From contig SIAG01000089.1 in assembly GCA_009691925.1 (NCBI GenBank), positions 1-11,805 on the forward strand: DNA of 11,805 nt, given 5' to 3'. Source of the DNA: Planctomycetaceae bacterium. GTDB lineage: Bacteria > Planctomycetota > Planctomycetia > Pirellulales > UBA1268. The notes under the pieces were generated by a model. It was not told the origin of the DNA and searched no databases. It was given only the letters and a program-made list of their open reading frames with translations. Of this stretch, positions 1 to 7,265 are shown one piece after another. Made by a program: the position numbers and the translations under genes. Numbering within the stretch: the stretch's first letter is position 1; each line of letters starts with the position of its first letter.

Positions 1-1594
1 TCTGACGGAGTGTGGGTGGTCGGACCAGATCGCCTTCACCCTCTCGCGCGCCGGAAAAGAACACTCATTCAACCGACTCCCCGCCTGGGAGAACGTCGCC
101 GCGATCCATGTCGCCGCCAACCGCGAATGGGCGTTTTTCACGCCGGCCGGATATTACGCCGCCAGTGCCAACGGCGATTCCCTCTTCGGCTGGCATGTCA
201 ACCGCGGCCTCGAGCTCCTCCCCCGGTTTTTCCCGGCGGCTCGGTTCCGGCGCCGGCTCGAACGCCCCGATGTGATGATGCGGCTGCTCGACGCCGGGAG
301 CCTCGATGCTGCCCTCCGGGCCGCGGCGCGGGGCGAGCCGGAGGATACCTCGGAAGTGCTCCCCCGACTCATCGAAGCGGCGCCGCAGGTGCGGATCGTC
401 GCGCCCCTTCCCGGGGAGCTGGTGCCCGGCGAGACGGTGCGCCTCGTGGCGGAGATCGAGGTGGCCGAGGGGAGCGAGTTGGAGGAGGTCCGGGCCTATG
501 CCACCGGGGTCGCCGGAGACGCCGTAGCGCCTGACGAGCACGTCGACAGCCCCACCGCGCCGGGCTGGCAGCGCTTCGCCTGGAATCTCTCCCTGCCGCG
601 CGAGCCAAGGCACCTTCTCCAGGTCACGGCCACGACCGGCGCGGGGGTGAGTGGCGCGGCAGAGATCGTCGTGGCCGCCGGGGAGCGGGCGGAGCCGGCG
701 CGGCGACCGCGGCTTCATCTTCTCGCCTGCGGTATCGACCACTACCTCCACACCGAACGGATGAGCGGCTCCGGGCTGGGGGATCTGGAGTTCGCCGTCG
801 CAGACGCAAGCGCCTTCCGGGAAAGCCTGTTCCACGCCAGCCGTCAGCTCTACGATCCGGGGATTTCGGTGATCTTGAAAGACGCCGAGGCGACGGCCGA
901 CGGCTGGCGCACCGAGATCAAGAAACTCGTCGCGGAGGTGGGGGGCGAGGCGGGGCCGGATGATCTCGTGGTCATCTTTCTGGCCGGTCACGGCCTGGTG
1001 GACGACGGCCCCGCTCGGACCTACCACTTTCTCTGTCACGACGCACTTGTCGACGAGCAGGATGGGCTGCTGGGGGCCCGGGAGGGGACGGTCAGCTGGG
1101 AAGACTTCCGGACGCTGGCCGATCTCGGCTGCCGGAAGGTGGCGATCGTCGACACCTGCCACTCCGGCGCCCTGGGACCGGCGCGGCGGGCGGCCTCGTC
1201 GCGCGACTTCCGCGATCACATGTTCCTTGTCGTCGCCGCGTCGGGGGAGAACGAGCCGAGCCAGGAATCGGAGAACTGGGGGCACGGGGCTTTCACCACG
1301 GTCCTCCTTGCCGCGCTTGGGGGGGCCGCCGAGCGCTCGAATCTCGAGGACGAGGTCGAGGATCCGGGCGAGACCGTCGTGACCTTCGACGAGCTCGTCG
1401 ATTACGTTACCGCCGAGGTACCCAGGCTGACGCAGGCCGCGGTCGGGGTGCGCGGCGTCGCCGCGGAACACAGCGGCCAGCATCCGACGCTCTCGCCGGA
1501 GGGGCTCATCCCCTATGTCACGCTCCCGTTGGCGGGCGGAGGCGCGGTGGCCAACGGTTCCAGCCCGCTCGGAGTCAAGGAGACGGGACCGTGA
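1..1594 (+). CDS. WD40-associated caspase-family (peptidase C14) protein, 5' end outside window
   Basis: Predicted cytoplasmic cysteine protease of the caspase/metacaspase clan. The frame is already open at base 2, giving 530 visible residues, so the true start lies upstream; an internal GTG at 272 is not the start. Visible residues 1-80 carry the linker typical of planctomycete WD40-caspase proteins (GYYAASANGDSLFGW around 50-64), implying an upstream beta-propeller that is cut off. Residues about 125-230 look like an Ig-like beta-sandwich. The C14 domain starts near residue 235 (LHLLACGIDHY). The catalytic His is in AGHG (residue 330, codon 989-991) and the catalytic Cys in DTCHSG (residue 386, codon 1157-1159). 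A p10-like segment follows (AASGENEPSQES, GHGAFTTVLL). Both catalytic residues are intact. The stop overlaps the kinase start by 4 bases. The protease family is firm; the substrate is unknown and the WD40 part is inferred. Confidence 0.93.
   Translation, partial: LTECGWSDQIAFTLSRAGKEHSFNRLPAWENVAAIHVAANREWAFFTPAGYYAASANGDSLFGWHVNRGLELLPRFFPAARFRRRLERPDVMMRLLDAGSLDAALRAAARGEPEDTSEVLPRLIEAAPQVRIVAPLPGELVPGETVRLVAEIEVAEGSELEEVRAYATGVAGDAVAPDEHVDSPTAPGWQRFAWNLSLPREPRHLLQVTATTGAGVSGAAEIVVAAGERAEPARRPRLHLLACGIDHYLHTERMSGSGLGDLEFAVADASAFRESLFHASRQLYDPGISVILKDAEATADGWRTEIKKLVAEVGGEAGPDDLVVIFLAGHGLVDDGPARTYHFLCHDALVDEQDGLLGAREGTVSWEDFRTLADLGCRKVAIVDTCHSGALGPARRAASSRDFRDHMFLVVAASGENEPSQESENWGHGAFTTVLLAALGGAAERSNLEDEVEDPGETVVTFDELVDYVTAEVPRLTQAAVGVRGVAAEHSGQHPTLSPEGLIPYVTLPLAGGGAVANGSSPLGVKETGP
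1577..1582 (+). promoter_or_regulatory. Shine-Dalgarno AAGGAG for the kinase gene
   Basis: AAGGAG lies 8 bases before the GTG at 1591, inside the end of the protease gene. It decides the start: the next in-frame ATG falls at residue 76, inside the kinase fold, and would remove the glycine-rich loop. Confidence 0.7.
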
Positions 1595-3396
1595 CAGGGA
1601 GTGAGGATCAGCAGACCCGACGGGTGCCCGATGTCGGCCTGGCCTCGGCGTCGACCGCCCCCCTGACCGACCAGACCGTAGCCATCGACCGCGCGTCGCG
1701 CCCCGTCACGTTCCCCTATGCCATCGGGGATCCGATCCTCCCCGGTTACCGGCTCGTGAAGCTTCTCGGCCGGGGAGGGTTCGGCGAGGTCTGGCAGGCC
1801 GACGCTCCTGGGGGAATGAGCGTCGCGATCAAGGTGCTCGTCAACGTCGGCCGGCGCGAAGGGACGCGGGAGTACCGGGCCCTCCAGACGGTGAAGAACA
1901 TCCGCCACGCGCACATGGTGCCGGTCTTCGGGGTGTGGTTGAAAGCGAGCGACGGCACCTGCCTGGGCGAGGCCGACGTGGCCGAAGCGGGGCGACGGAT
2001 CCTGGGAAATCATGGCGCGGCAGGGGCGGAATCCGCGCAGCAGGCCCCCCTCGAGCTGATCGTCGCGATGGGGCTCGGGGATGGCACCCTCTACGACCGT
2101 CTCCAGGCCAGCGTTCGGGCCGGCGCGACGGGCCTCCCCCCGGAACAGCTCCTCGACTGGATGCGCCAGGCGGCGCTGGCCCTCGATCATTTCAACGCCG
2201 GGGCCCGGACCGCGACCGGAGGGGCCGCCGCCGTCCAGCACTGCGACATCAAGCCCCAGAACATCCTCCTTGTCGGCGACGTCGTGCAGGTGTGCGACTT
2301 CGGCCTGGCCCGGACCCAGGGGGAGGTGCGGGCGACCTCGAACAACATGGCGAGCCTCGCCTACGCCCCGCCGGAGATGGTCACGGCGCCCTACGATCCC
2401 GCGCCGACGACCGACCAGTATTCGCTGGCGATCTCCTACCACGAGCTCCGCACAGGACGTCTCCCCAACCGCGACACGACCGTCGTTGGGGTGCTCAATG
2501 AAAAGCTCTCCGGTCACCTCGACCTCGACGCCGTCTGCGCCGCCGAAAGGCAGGTCCTCGAGCGCGCGCTCGACCGTGATCCAGCCAAACGCTGGCCGAG
2601 CTGCTCGGCCTTCATCCGCGCTCTCGCCCTCGCCGTCGGCCCGCTCGAGGCAACGGGGGCAGCGCTCGCCGCGGAGCCGGCCCCAACGGCAAGCGCCGCG
2701 GCGCGGCCGCTGTGGCTCTGGGCCCTGCCGGTCGCCTTGGGGGCGGTGATCCTCCTGGCCATGTTTGCCCCGGGATGGCTCCGCGGCCGGCCCGCCCCGG
2801 TCGGTGCGGTTGGAAAGCCGGCGCCAACGCCGGAGCTGACGCCGCCGCTGCCCCCCGGAAACGCTGCCGTTGCCGCGCGGAAGCGGGCCGAGGAGCTTGA
2901 GGCGAATGGAAAACGCATCGCTGCGGCCGAGGCCTATGCCGCGGTGCCCGGGATGCCAGCCGAGGAGCTCGCCCCGATTCTGTGGGATCTCCACAGCGAA
3001 TGCATCGACGCCGGGCGTGCGGCCGACTGCATCCCGATCCTTGTGCGTCTGGAAGCGATGTACGGCACCGCCAACGCGCCGCAGGTGCCTGGCTTCGGCC
3101 GCTGGGACGTCGTCAATGCCCTCGCCTGGTACCTCGCCACGGTGCCCGAGGGGAGCGATCCCACCCGGGCGCGGACCCTGGCGGAGGAGGCGGTAGCGCT
3201 GGCCGGCGAGGATCCCGAGAAGCGCTCAGCGTCACTCGACACGTTGGCAGCGGCGCTCGCCCGCGCCGGCGACTTCGCCGCCGCCGTAGCCCGGCTCGAG
3301 GAGGCGATCGGTCTGGCGTTGAAGGAGGCGATTCTGGGCGATCTGGAGACGCACCTCGAGGCCTACCGCTCGGGCGTCGCTTGGACGACCCCGTAA
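1591..3396 (+). CDS. Membrane-anchored Ser/Thr protein kinase with C-terminal TPR-like domain
   Basis: Predicted Hanks-type Ser/Thr kinase of 601 residues, starting at GTG. Visible motifs: glycine-rich loop GRGGFGEV (60-67), ATP-anchoring Lys in VAIK (K81), likely helix-C Glu E94, catalytic loop HCDIKPQN (217-224, Asp 219), DFG (236-238), APPE (259-262) and DQYSLAISYHEL in subdomain IX. The catalytic loop reads HCD rather than HRD, so it is a non-RD kinase. A Gly/Ala/Glu-rich insertion (about 117-150) splits the N-lobe. A single hydrophobic segment (about 373-393) places the kinase in the cytoplasm and the rest outside. The Pro-rich linker (401-424) leads to helical repeats with NALAWYLAT (509-517) and LDTLAAALARAGDF (549-562), a tail common in planctomycete kinases. 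It overlaps the caspase gene by GTGA, so coupled translation is likely. Catalytic activity is inferred from intact motifs; ligand and substrate are unknown. Confidence 0.94.
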   Translation: MTGSEDQQTRRVPDVGLASASTAPLTDQTVAIDRASRPVTFPYAIGDPILPGYRLVKLLGRGGFGEVWQADAPGGMSVAIKVLVNVGRREGTREYRALQTVKNIRHAHMVPVFGVWLKASDGTCLGEADVAEAGRRILGNHGAAGAESAQQAPLELIVAMGLGDGTLYDRLQASVRAGATGLPPEQLLDWMRQAALALDHFNAGARTATGGAAAVQHCDIKPQNILLVGDVVQVCDFGLARTQGEVRATSNNMASLAYAPPEMVTAPYDPAPTTDQYSLAISYHELRTGRLPNRDTTVVGVLNEKLSGHLDLDAVCAAERQVLERALDRDPAKRWPSCSAFIRALALAVGPLEATGAALAAEPAPTASAAARPLWLWALPVALGAVILLAMFAPGWLRGRPAPVGAVGKPAPTPELTPPLPPGNAAVAARKRAEELEANGKRIAAAEAYAAVPGMPAEELAPILWDLHSECIDAGRAADCIPILVRLEAMYGTANAPQVPGFGRWDVVNALAWYLATVPEGSDPTRARTLAEEAVALAGEDPEKRSASLDTLAAALARAGDFAAAVARLEEAIGLALKEAILGDLETHLEAYRSGVAWTTP

Positions 3397-3445
3397 TCAG
3401 TGTCGCCCTCCTTGCTTGGGGGGCTGGGGCGATTTTTTCCCCCGC

Positions 3446-3485
3446 CGGAGCCGCCCAACTGGGGCTCCGCCCGCGGCGCTTTTTT
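3446..3485 (+). terminator. Candidate rho-independent terminator after the kinase gene
   Basis: CGGAGCC (3446-3452) pairs with GGCTCCG (3463-3469) as a 7-bp perfect stem with a 10-base loop. A run of six T at 3480-3485 follows. The T-run sits about 10 bases beyond the stem, farther than in a classical terminator, so function is plausible but not certain. It would separate the protease-kinase operon from the beta-helix gene. Confidence 0.45.
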
Positions 3486-3516
3486 GCGATAACCCGGCTC
3501 CCGACCCCATCGATCC

Positions 3517-3521
3517 AGGGA
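3517..3521 (+). promoter_or_regulatory. Shine-Dalgarno AGGGA deciding the beta-helix protein start
   Basis: AGGGA is 8 bases before the ATG at 3530. It supports this start over an in-frame start at 3416, whose extra 38 codons would run through the terminator-like hairpin and lack protein-like character. Confidence 0.55.
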
Positions 3522-3529
3522 ATCCCGTC

Positions 3530-6500
3530 ATGACTTCATCCGCCCGTCCGTCGCGCTCCCTCCGCCCGCTCCGCCTGGCTCTTGAGGCGCTCGAGGACCG
3601 GCGGATCCTCGCCGCCTTCAGCTACGACGGGCCGACGAAGGCCCTGGCGATCAACCTCGACAGCGAGGGGGAGATGCGCGTGTCGAGCTCGGGGAGCGGC
3701 AATTACGTCTTCTCGCTGGTCTCCGCCGACACCTTCAAGGGAACCGACATCAACGGCCTCTCCGGCAACGCGCTCGGCACCCTCACCGTCACCACCCCTC
3801 TCGACATCGAGCGGGTGGCGATCACCAATTCGCTCAACAACACCTCCGTCAACTTCATCACCAGCACCGGCACCTACGTCGACCACTTCGACGTCCTCAT
3901 GACCCGGTCTACGGGAGTGTGGGTGCCGCTGGTGAAGGTCTCGGGGCCCACCGCCTTTGCCGGTGCCTCGACGCTCACTGCCGCGTCGTCGAACATCTCC
4001 GTCGAGGGGTCGACGCTCTCCTCGGAGACCGGCGACATGACCCTCGATGCCGACCCCGGCAGCCAGGTGCCGGGGCCGTTCACCGGCCTGATCGTCAACG
4101 GCTCGACGATCACGACATCAGGGGGCTCGATCCGGCTCTCAGGCCGCGGCGGCGACAACTCCGGCGGCTATCAGCGCGGCGTGGCCTTGGTCAGCAACGC
4201 CACCATCATGGCCGGCAACGACGGCACCAAGCTGGGCACGCTCTCGATCACCGGCTTCGGCGGCGCCTCGACCGGCCCGTCGAACCAGGGGATCCTCATC
4301 GACAGGGGCTCGAGCGGCGGTTCGTCGGGCGGCGCGGTGACCCTCACCGGCACCGGGGGGGGCGGAAACATCAGCGCCAACGGAATCCTTCTCCAGGGGC
4401 GGGTCACCTCGGCCACGGCCACCGGCGCCGGGAACGAGGGGGCGATCACGCTCAACGGCACCGGCGGCGGGAGCTCCAGCAGCACCGCGAAAGACAACAC
4501 CGGCGTGTCGCTGACCTCGACCGCCGCCGTCCAGTCGGACGAGGGGCCGATCTCGATCACCGGCCGCGGCGGGAGTGGCAACCCCCAGGCGGCGGCCCCG
4601 TTGGTCACCTCCCCCGGGCTCTCGGTGAAGGGGGCGACGGTGACCAGCTCCTCCGGCCCGATCACCTTCACCGGCGACGCCTTCGGATTCGATCTGGCTG
4701 GCGGGATGGTGGCGACGACGATGACCGTCACGGTGAGGAACATCGATGCCGATCAGGTGATCCGCCTCGGCGGCACCGCCAATAGTCAGCTGACGCGGAT
4801 CGCCGCGAGCAAGGTGATCATCGGCCGGGCGGATCTCCTCCCGGTCATCCAGCAGGAGACAATGGCCAACGGTGGCACGATCTCGCTGGCCAATCCCCAC
4901 CTCCAGATGATCGGGTCGAAAATCGTGCTCCGGGCGCCGGTGAAGACCGGGGGCACGCAGACCTACACCGGCCCGGTCGTCCTTGGTGAGGGGGCCGAGG
5001 CGGTCACGCCGACACTCACCGCCGCGGGGATCAGCTTCGAGGGGACGGTTGACGGGGCGAAGAATCTCACGCTCGCCGCCGGCAACGGCCCGATCCAGTT
5101 CGCGCAGGCCGTCGGCGGCACGGCGCCGCTAGCCTCGCTGCGGGTCAACAGCGCCGGCGCTGTGACGGCCGCGGCGCCGCTGTCGATCGACGGATCGGCG
5201 GCAGGGGCGCGCGCCAGTGGGATCGTGTTCGCTCCCGGCGTCAACGGCATCGACCTGCAGCTCCCTGGCAGCAAGGTCGTCAATACGGCCGGGAGTGGGA
5301 TCGTCGTCGGCCCCACGCACGACTCGCGGATCGCCGGATTCACCCTCTCGAAGAACGCCGTGGCCGGGATCCAGGCCAGCGGGGCGATGCCGGCCACGAC
5401 GATCAGCGGCAACCGTGTCGACGGGGGAGGGAAGGGGGCGTTCGGTGCCCACCTTTCGGGCGCGACGGGGCTGTCGTTCGGAACGCCGACCTCCGGAAAC
5501 GTGATCACTGGGACCTCGACCGGGATTGTCGCCACCGGCAACATGACCGGCTCCGCGATCCGCTCCAACAGCGTCACGTCGAATGTCGCCGGCATCAATC
5601 TCATCGCTTCCCAGAATCTCGTCGTGGCCGCCAACGGCATCGGCTCGAGTTCGCTGTACGGGCTCCGCGCCGATGGCAACCAGACGGGCACCGTCATCAC
5701 GGGCAATGTGATCACCGACACGAGGCTCGGCGTGACGCTCGAGCGGGCCCGCGGGCTCTCGCTCGGGAGCCCGGGGGCAGGTAACACGATCGCTGCCGGG
5801 CTCGATGCCTCCGGCGTGTACGTGCCCGGCCGCACGTCCGTCGGCGTCGCCGCCACCGGTAATCTCACCGGGACGCGGATCACCGCCAATTCGATCTCCG
5901 ACAACACGATCGGGCTGCGGATCTCAGACGCCCACTACCTCTCCGTCAACGGCAACTTGTTCTTCCGCGACCGCTTTCAGGGGATTCTCGCTTCGGGGAA
6001 CAGCGCCGGGACGACGATCCAGTCGAACACGATCGAGGGATCGCTCCCTGGCGGCGGCCGGTCGGCGTGGGGGATTTACGTGACGTCGGCCAGCGGTCTC
6101 CTCGTCGGTGGCGGTTCCCCGTCACTTGCCAACGGTGTTTATGGGACGCAAAGCGCCATCGGTCTCACCGGCCTCCTCACCGGGACGGCGATCAAGTGGA
6201 CGATCATCCGCAACACCATCAACGCCATCGATCTCCAAGCCGCCCGGGGCGTGTGGGTGCAGTCGAACGACGTCATCGGCGCCGAGGGACGGGGCCTGAA
6301 TGCCAGGGGGAATTGCAGCGGATCGACGGTTCTCCTCAATACGATCCACCTCGGGGCCAACGGCGTCATGCTCGAGTCGGTCCAGGGGCTGGCGGTGAAG
6401 AACAACCGGATCGCAAGTAACCGCGGGTACGCTGTGTTTGCGACGGGGCCGTCGGCGGGGACGAAGATCAGCGACAACGTCCTCGAGAACAACGGCGTGG

Positions 6501-6547
6501 ATCTCGCCACCTCGACGGCCGCGAGCGGATGGTTCCAGACGAAGTGA
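3530..6547 (+). CDS. LEPR-XLL-motif surface beta-helix repeat protein
   Basis: Predicted exported or cell-surface protein of 1005 residues; no enzymatic motif was recognised. The N-terminus is Arg/Ser-rich and carries LEALEDRRIL (18-27), matching the LEPR-XLL-type motif found near the start of many large planctomycete surface proteins. No classical hydrophobic signal peptide is visible. Residues about 150-370 are Gly/Ser/Thr-rich with recurring [IL]tGxGG turns and alternating hydrophobic strands, resembling hemagglutinin-type beta-strand repeats. Residues about 480-600 (TYTGPVVLG, NLTLAAGNGPIQF) continue this style. From 613 to 988 the chain is a right-handed parallel beta-helix of PbH1-like coils with motifs such as GxxATGNxTGTxIxxN. 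The protein ends shortly after (WFQTK) with no PEP-CTERM, dockerin or other sorting tail visible. An adhesin, surface-layer or polysaccharide-binding role is possible but unproven. The fold is fairly sure; the function is not. Confidence 0.87.
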   Translation: MTSSARPSRSLRPLRLALEALEDRRILAAFSYDGPTKALAINLDSEGEMRVSSSGSGNYVFSLVSADTFKGTDINGLSGNALGTLTVTTPLDIERVAITNSLNNTSVNFITSTGTYVDHFDVLMTRSTGVWVPLVKVSGPTAFAGASTLTAASSNISVEGSTLSSETGDMTLDADPGSQVPGPFTGLIVNGSTITTSGGSIRLSGRGGDNSGGYQRGVALVSNATIMAGNDGTKLGTLSITGFGGASTGPSNQGILIDRGSSGGSSGGAVTLTGTGGGGNISANGILLQGRVTSATATGAGNEGAITLNGTGGGSSSSTAKDNTGVSLTSTAAVQSDEGPISITGRGGSGNPQAAAPLVTSPGLSVKGATVTSSSGPITFTGDAFGFDLAGGMVATTMTVTVRNIDADQVIRLGGTANSQLTRIAASKVIIGRADLLPVIQQETMANGGTISLANPHLQMIGSKIVLRAPVKTGGTQTYTGPVVLGEGAEAVTPTLTAAGISFEGTVDGAKNLTLAAGNGPIQFAQAVGGTAPLASLRVNSAGAVTAAAPLSIDGSAAGARASGIVFAPGVNGIDLQLPGSKVVNTAGSGIVVGPTHDSRIAGFTLSKNAVAGIQASGAMPATTISGNRVDGGGKGAFGAHLSGATGLSFGTPTSGNVITGTSTGIVATGNMTGSAIRSNSVTSNVAGINLIASQNLVVAANGIGSSSLYGLRADGNQTGTVITGNVITDTRLGVTLERARGLSLGSPGAGNTIAAGLDASGVYVPGRTSVGVAATGNLTGTRITANSISDNTIGLRISDAHYLSVNGNLFFRDRFQGILASGNSAGTTIQSNTIEGSLPGGGRSAWGIYVTSASGLLVGGGSPSLANGVYGTQSAIGLTGLLTGTAIKWTIIRNTINAIDLQAARGVWVQSNDVIGAEGRGLNARGNCSGSTVLLNTIHLGANGVMLESVQGLAVKNNRIASNRGYAVFATGPSAGTKISDNVLENNGVDLATSTAASGWFQTK
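5366..6493 (+). repeat. 46-residue tandem beta-helix repeat region (protein level)
   Basis: Within the beta-helix protein (residues 613-988) a unit recurs that begins G[IL]xAxGNxTGTxI and continues with a second coil around xGLxVxxN. Counted from one unit start to the next, the lengths are 52, 46, 61, 46, 59, 45 and 46 residues, followed by a partial last copy. The core is therefore 46 residues (two 23-residue coils), with longer copies carrying insertions of about 6-15 residues. DNA copies are diverged, so this is an old amplification. Confidence 0.75.
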
Positions 6548-6581
6548 CGCGCTCGTGGCGGGCGGCCGCCGTTGGGCCGTC

Positions 6582-6619
6582 GAGGCAAGGGGGCGGTGCG
6601 CCCCGCAGGCCTCCCTTGC
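6582..6619. repeat. Inverted repeat / stem-loop between the beta-helix and membrane-protein genes
   Basis: GCAAGGG (6585-6591) is perfectly complementary to CCCTTGC (6613-6619). Inside it, GGGGCG (6590-6595) can pair with CGCCCC (6599-6604) around a GTG loop; the two stems share bases 6590-6591, so they partly compete. No T-run follows, so this is not a classical intrinsic terminator. It may be an attenuating or mRNA-end structure; function unproven. Confidence 0.4.
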
Positions 6620-6647
6620 AACGTGGCCCCCGGAGGCAGGCGACCCG

Positions 6648-7142
6648 ATGACGCGCGCCGCAACGGCTACCTTTCTCGTCGTGGAGATCCTCTTCCTCGC
6701 GGCCGTGCAGGAAGTGGGGGGTTGGCCGTGGACGGCGATCGGTGGAGCGGCGATCGGCGCCTTGGCCGTCGCCGACTTCCGGCCAGCGTCGCTGGCGATG
6801 GTCGTGCCGGGGCTGGTGTGGCTGGTTCTCTTCCGGGCGACCGGGAACCGGGAGCTTTTCTTCCCCTTCACGATCTATCTGGCGAGCCTCCTCGCGTTCC
6901 GCCTGGGAGCGCGGAGCACCTGGCAGGGGATGACGGCCGGGGGGCTGATGGTGGTGCTGTTCCTCGCCATCCGCGTTTCCCAGCAGGCCAGCCCCAGGGT
7001 GCTCGCGGTGGAGCTCGCCGTGGCCGCGCTGATCCTGGCGGTGGTCGTCGGGACGCTGCCGATCAGCCGGGGGAAAATCGCCGTCGAAGCGGCCGTCATC
7101 GGCGTCGCGTCGCTCCTGGCCTATGCCAGCCTGGCGCTGTGA
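6648..7142 (+). CDS. Small polytopic membrane protein of unknown function
   Basis: I do not recognise this 164-residue protein. Most of it is hydrophobic, with roughly six membrane segments at about 5-20, 28-43, 47-63, 70-88, 96-110, 117-136 and 144-162; the exact number (six or seven) is uncertain. Short charged loops (RATGNRE, RLGARSTWQ) separate them. No transport, enzyme or lipid-attachment motif is visible. The start at 6648 is chosen because GGAGG (6632-6636) lies 11 bases upstream and because the in-frame extension back to 6438 is Arg-rich, overlaps the beta-helix gene and does not look like protein. The gene lies 100 bases after the beta-helix gene on the same strand and could share its transcript, with a stem-loop between them. 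No functional link to either neighbour can be read from the sequence. Confidence 0.75.
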   Translation: MTRAATATFLVVEILFLAAVQEVGGWPWTAIGGAAIGALAVADFRPASLAMVVPGLVWLVLFRATGNRELFFPFTIYLASLLAFRLGARSTWQGMTAGGLMVVLFLAIRVSQQASPRVLAVELAVAALILAVVVGTLPISRGKIAVEAAVIGVASLLAYASLAL

Positions 7143-7171
7143 GGCGGGCAGCTAAGGTGGGAATGGCCCCG

Positions 7172-7183
7172 GCGCCGCGGCGC
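7172..7183. repeat. 12-bp perfect palindrome GCGCCGCGGCGC
   Basis: A self-complementary 12-mer in the gap between the membrane-protein and acidic-protein genes, just upstream of a promoter-like pair. In such GC-rich DNA a pure G/C palindrome can arise by chance. Confidence 0.3.
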
Positions 7184-7187
7184 GCCG

Positions 7188-7215
7188 TTGGCGTCGCTCG
7201 CCGGCGCTGTATGCT
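7188..7215 (+). promoter_or_regulatory. Weak sigma-70-like promoter candidate for the acidic-protein gene
   Basis: TTGGCG (7188-7193) and TATGCT (7210-7215) are separated by 16 bases. Each matches the -35 and -10 consensus at 4 of 6 positions. The start codon lies 50 bases downstream of the -10 box. Planctomycete promoter consensus is not well enough fixed to be confident. Confidence 0.3.
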
Positions 7216-7265
7216 CTGGCCCGCGGTCCCCGCCACTCCCCACCATTCACGAGGATTCAACGTCG

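Noticed and set aside
65..1483. Long minus-strand open frame (472 codons) opposite the caspase gene
   Set aside because: Its product is Arg/Pro/Gly-rich with no domain, while the plus strand shows an intact C14 protease. High GC makes long antisense frames common.
1513..2994. Minus-strand open frame (493 codons) opposite the kinase gene
   Set aside because: No recognisable fold; the plus strand carries all kinase motifs in order.
3421..3444. GGGG-CGATTTTTT-CCCC as a second terminator
   Set aside because: The T-run lies in the loop, not after the stem, and the stem is only 4-5 bp; it does not have terminator geometry.
3416..3529. N-terminal extension of the beta-helix protein
   Set aside because: It runs through the terminator-like hairpin and lacks a ribosome-binding site; the ATG at 3530 has AGGGA and leads straight into the LEPR-XLL-type N-terminus.
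4963..5907. Minus-strand open frame (314 codons) opposite the beta-helix repeats
   Set aside because: It mirrors the repeat-rich coding strand and is Pro/Ala/Thr-rich; no motif or ribosome-binding site seen.
6438..6647. N-terminal extension of the small membrane protein
   Set aside because: Arg-rich, overlaps the end of the beta-helix gene in another frame, and has no support as protein.
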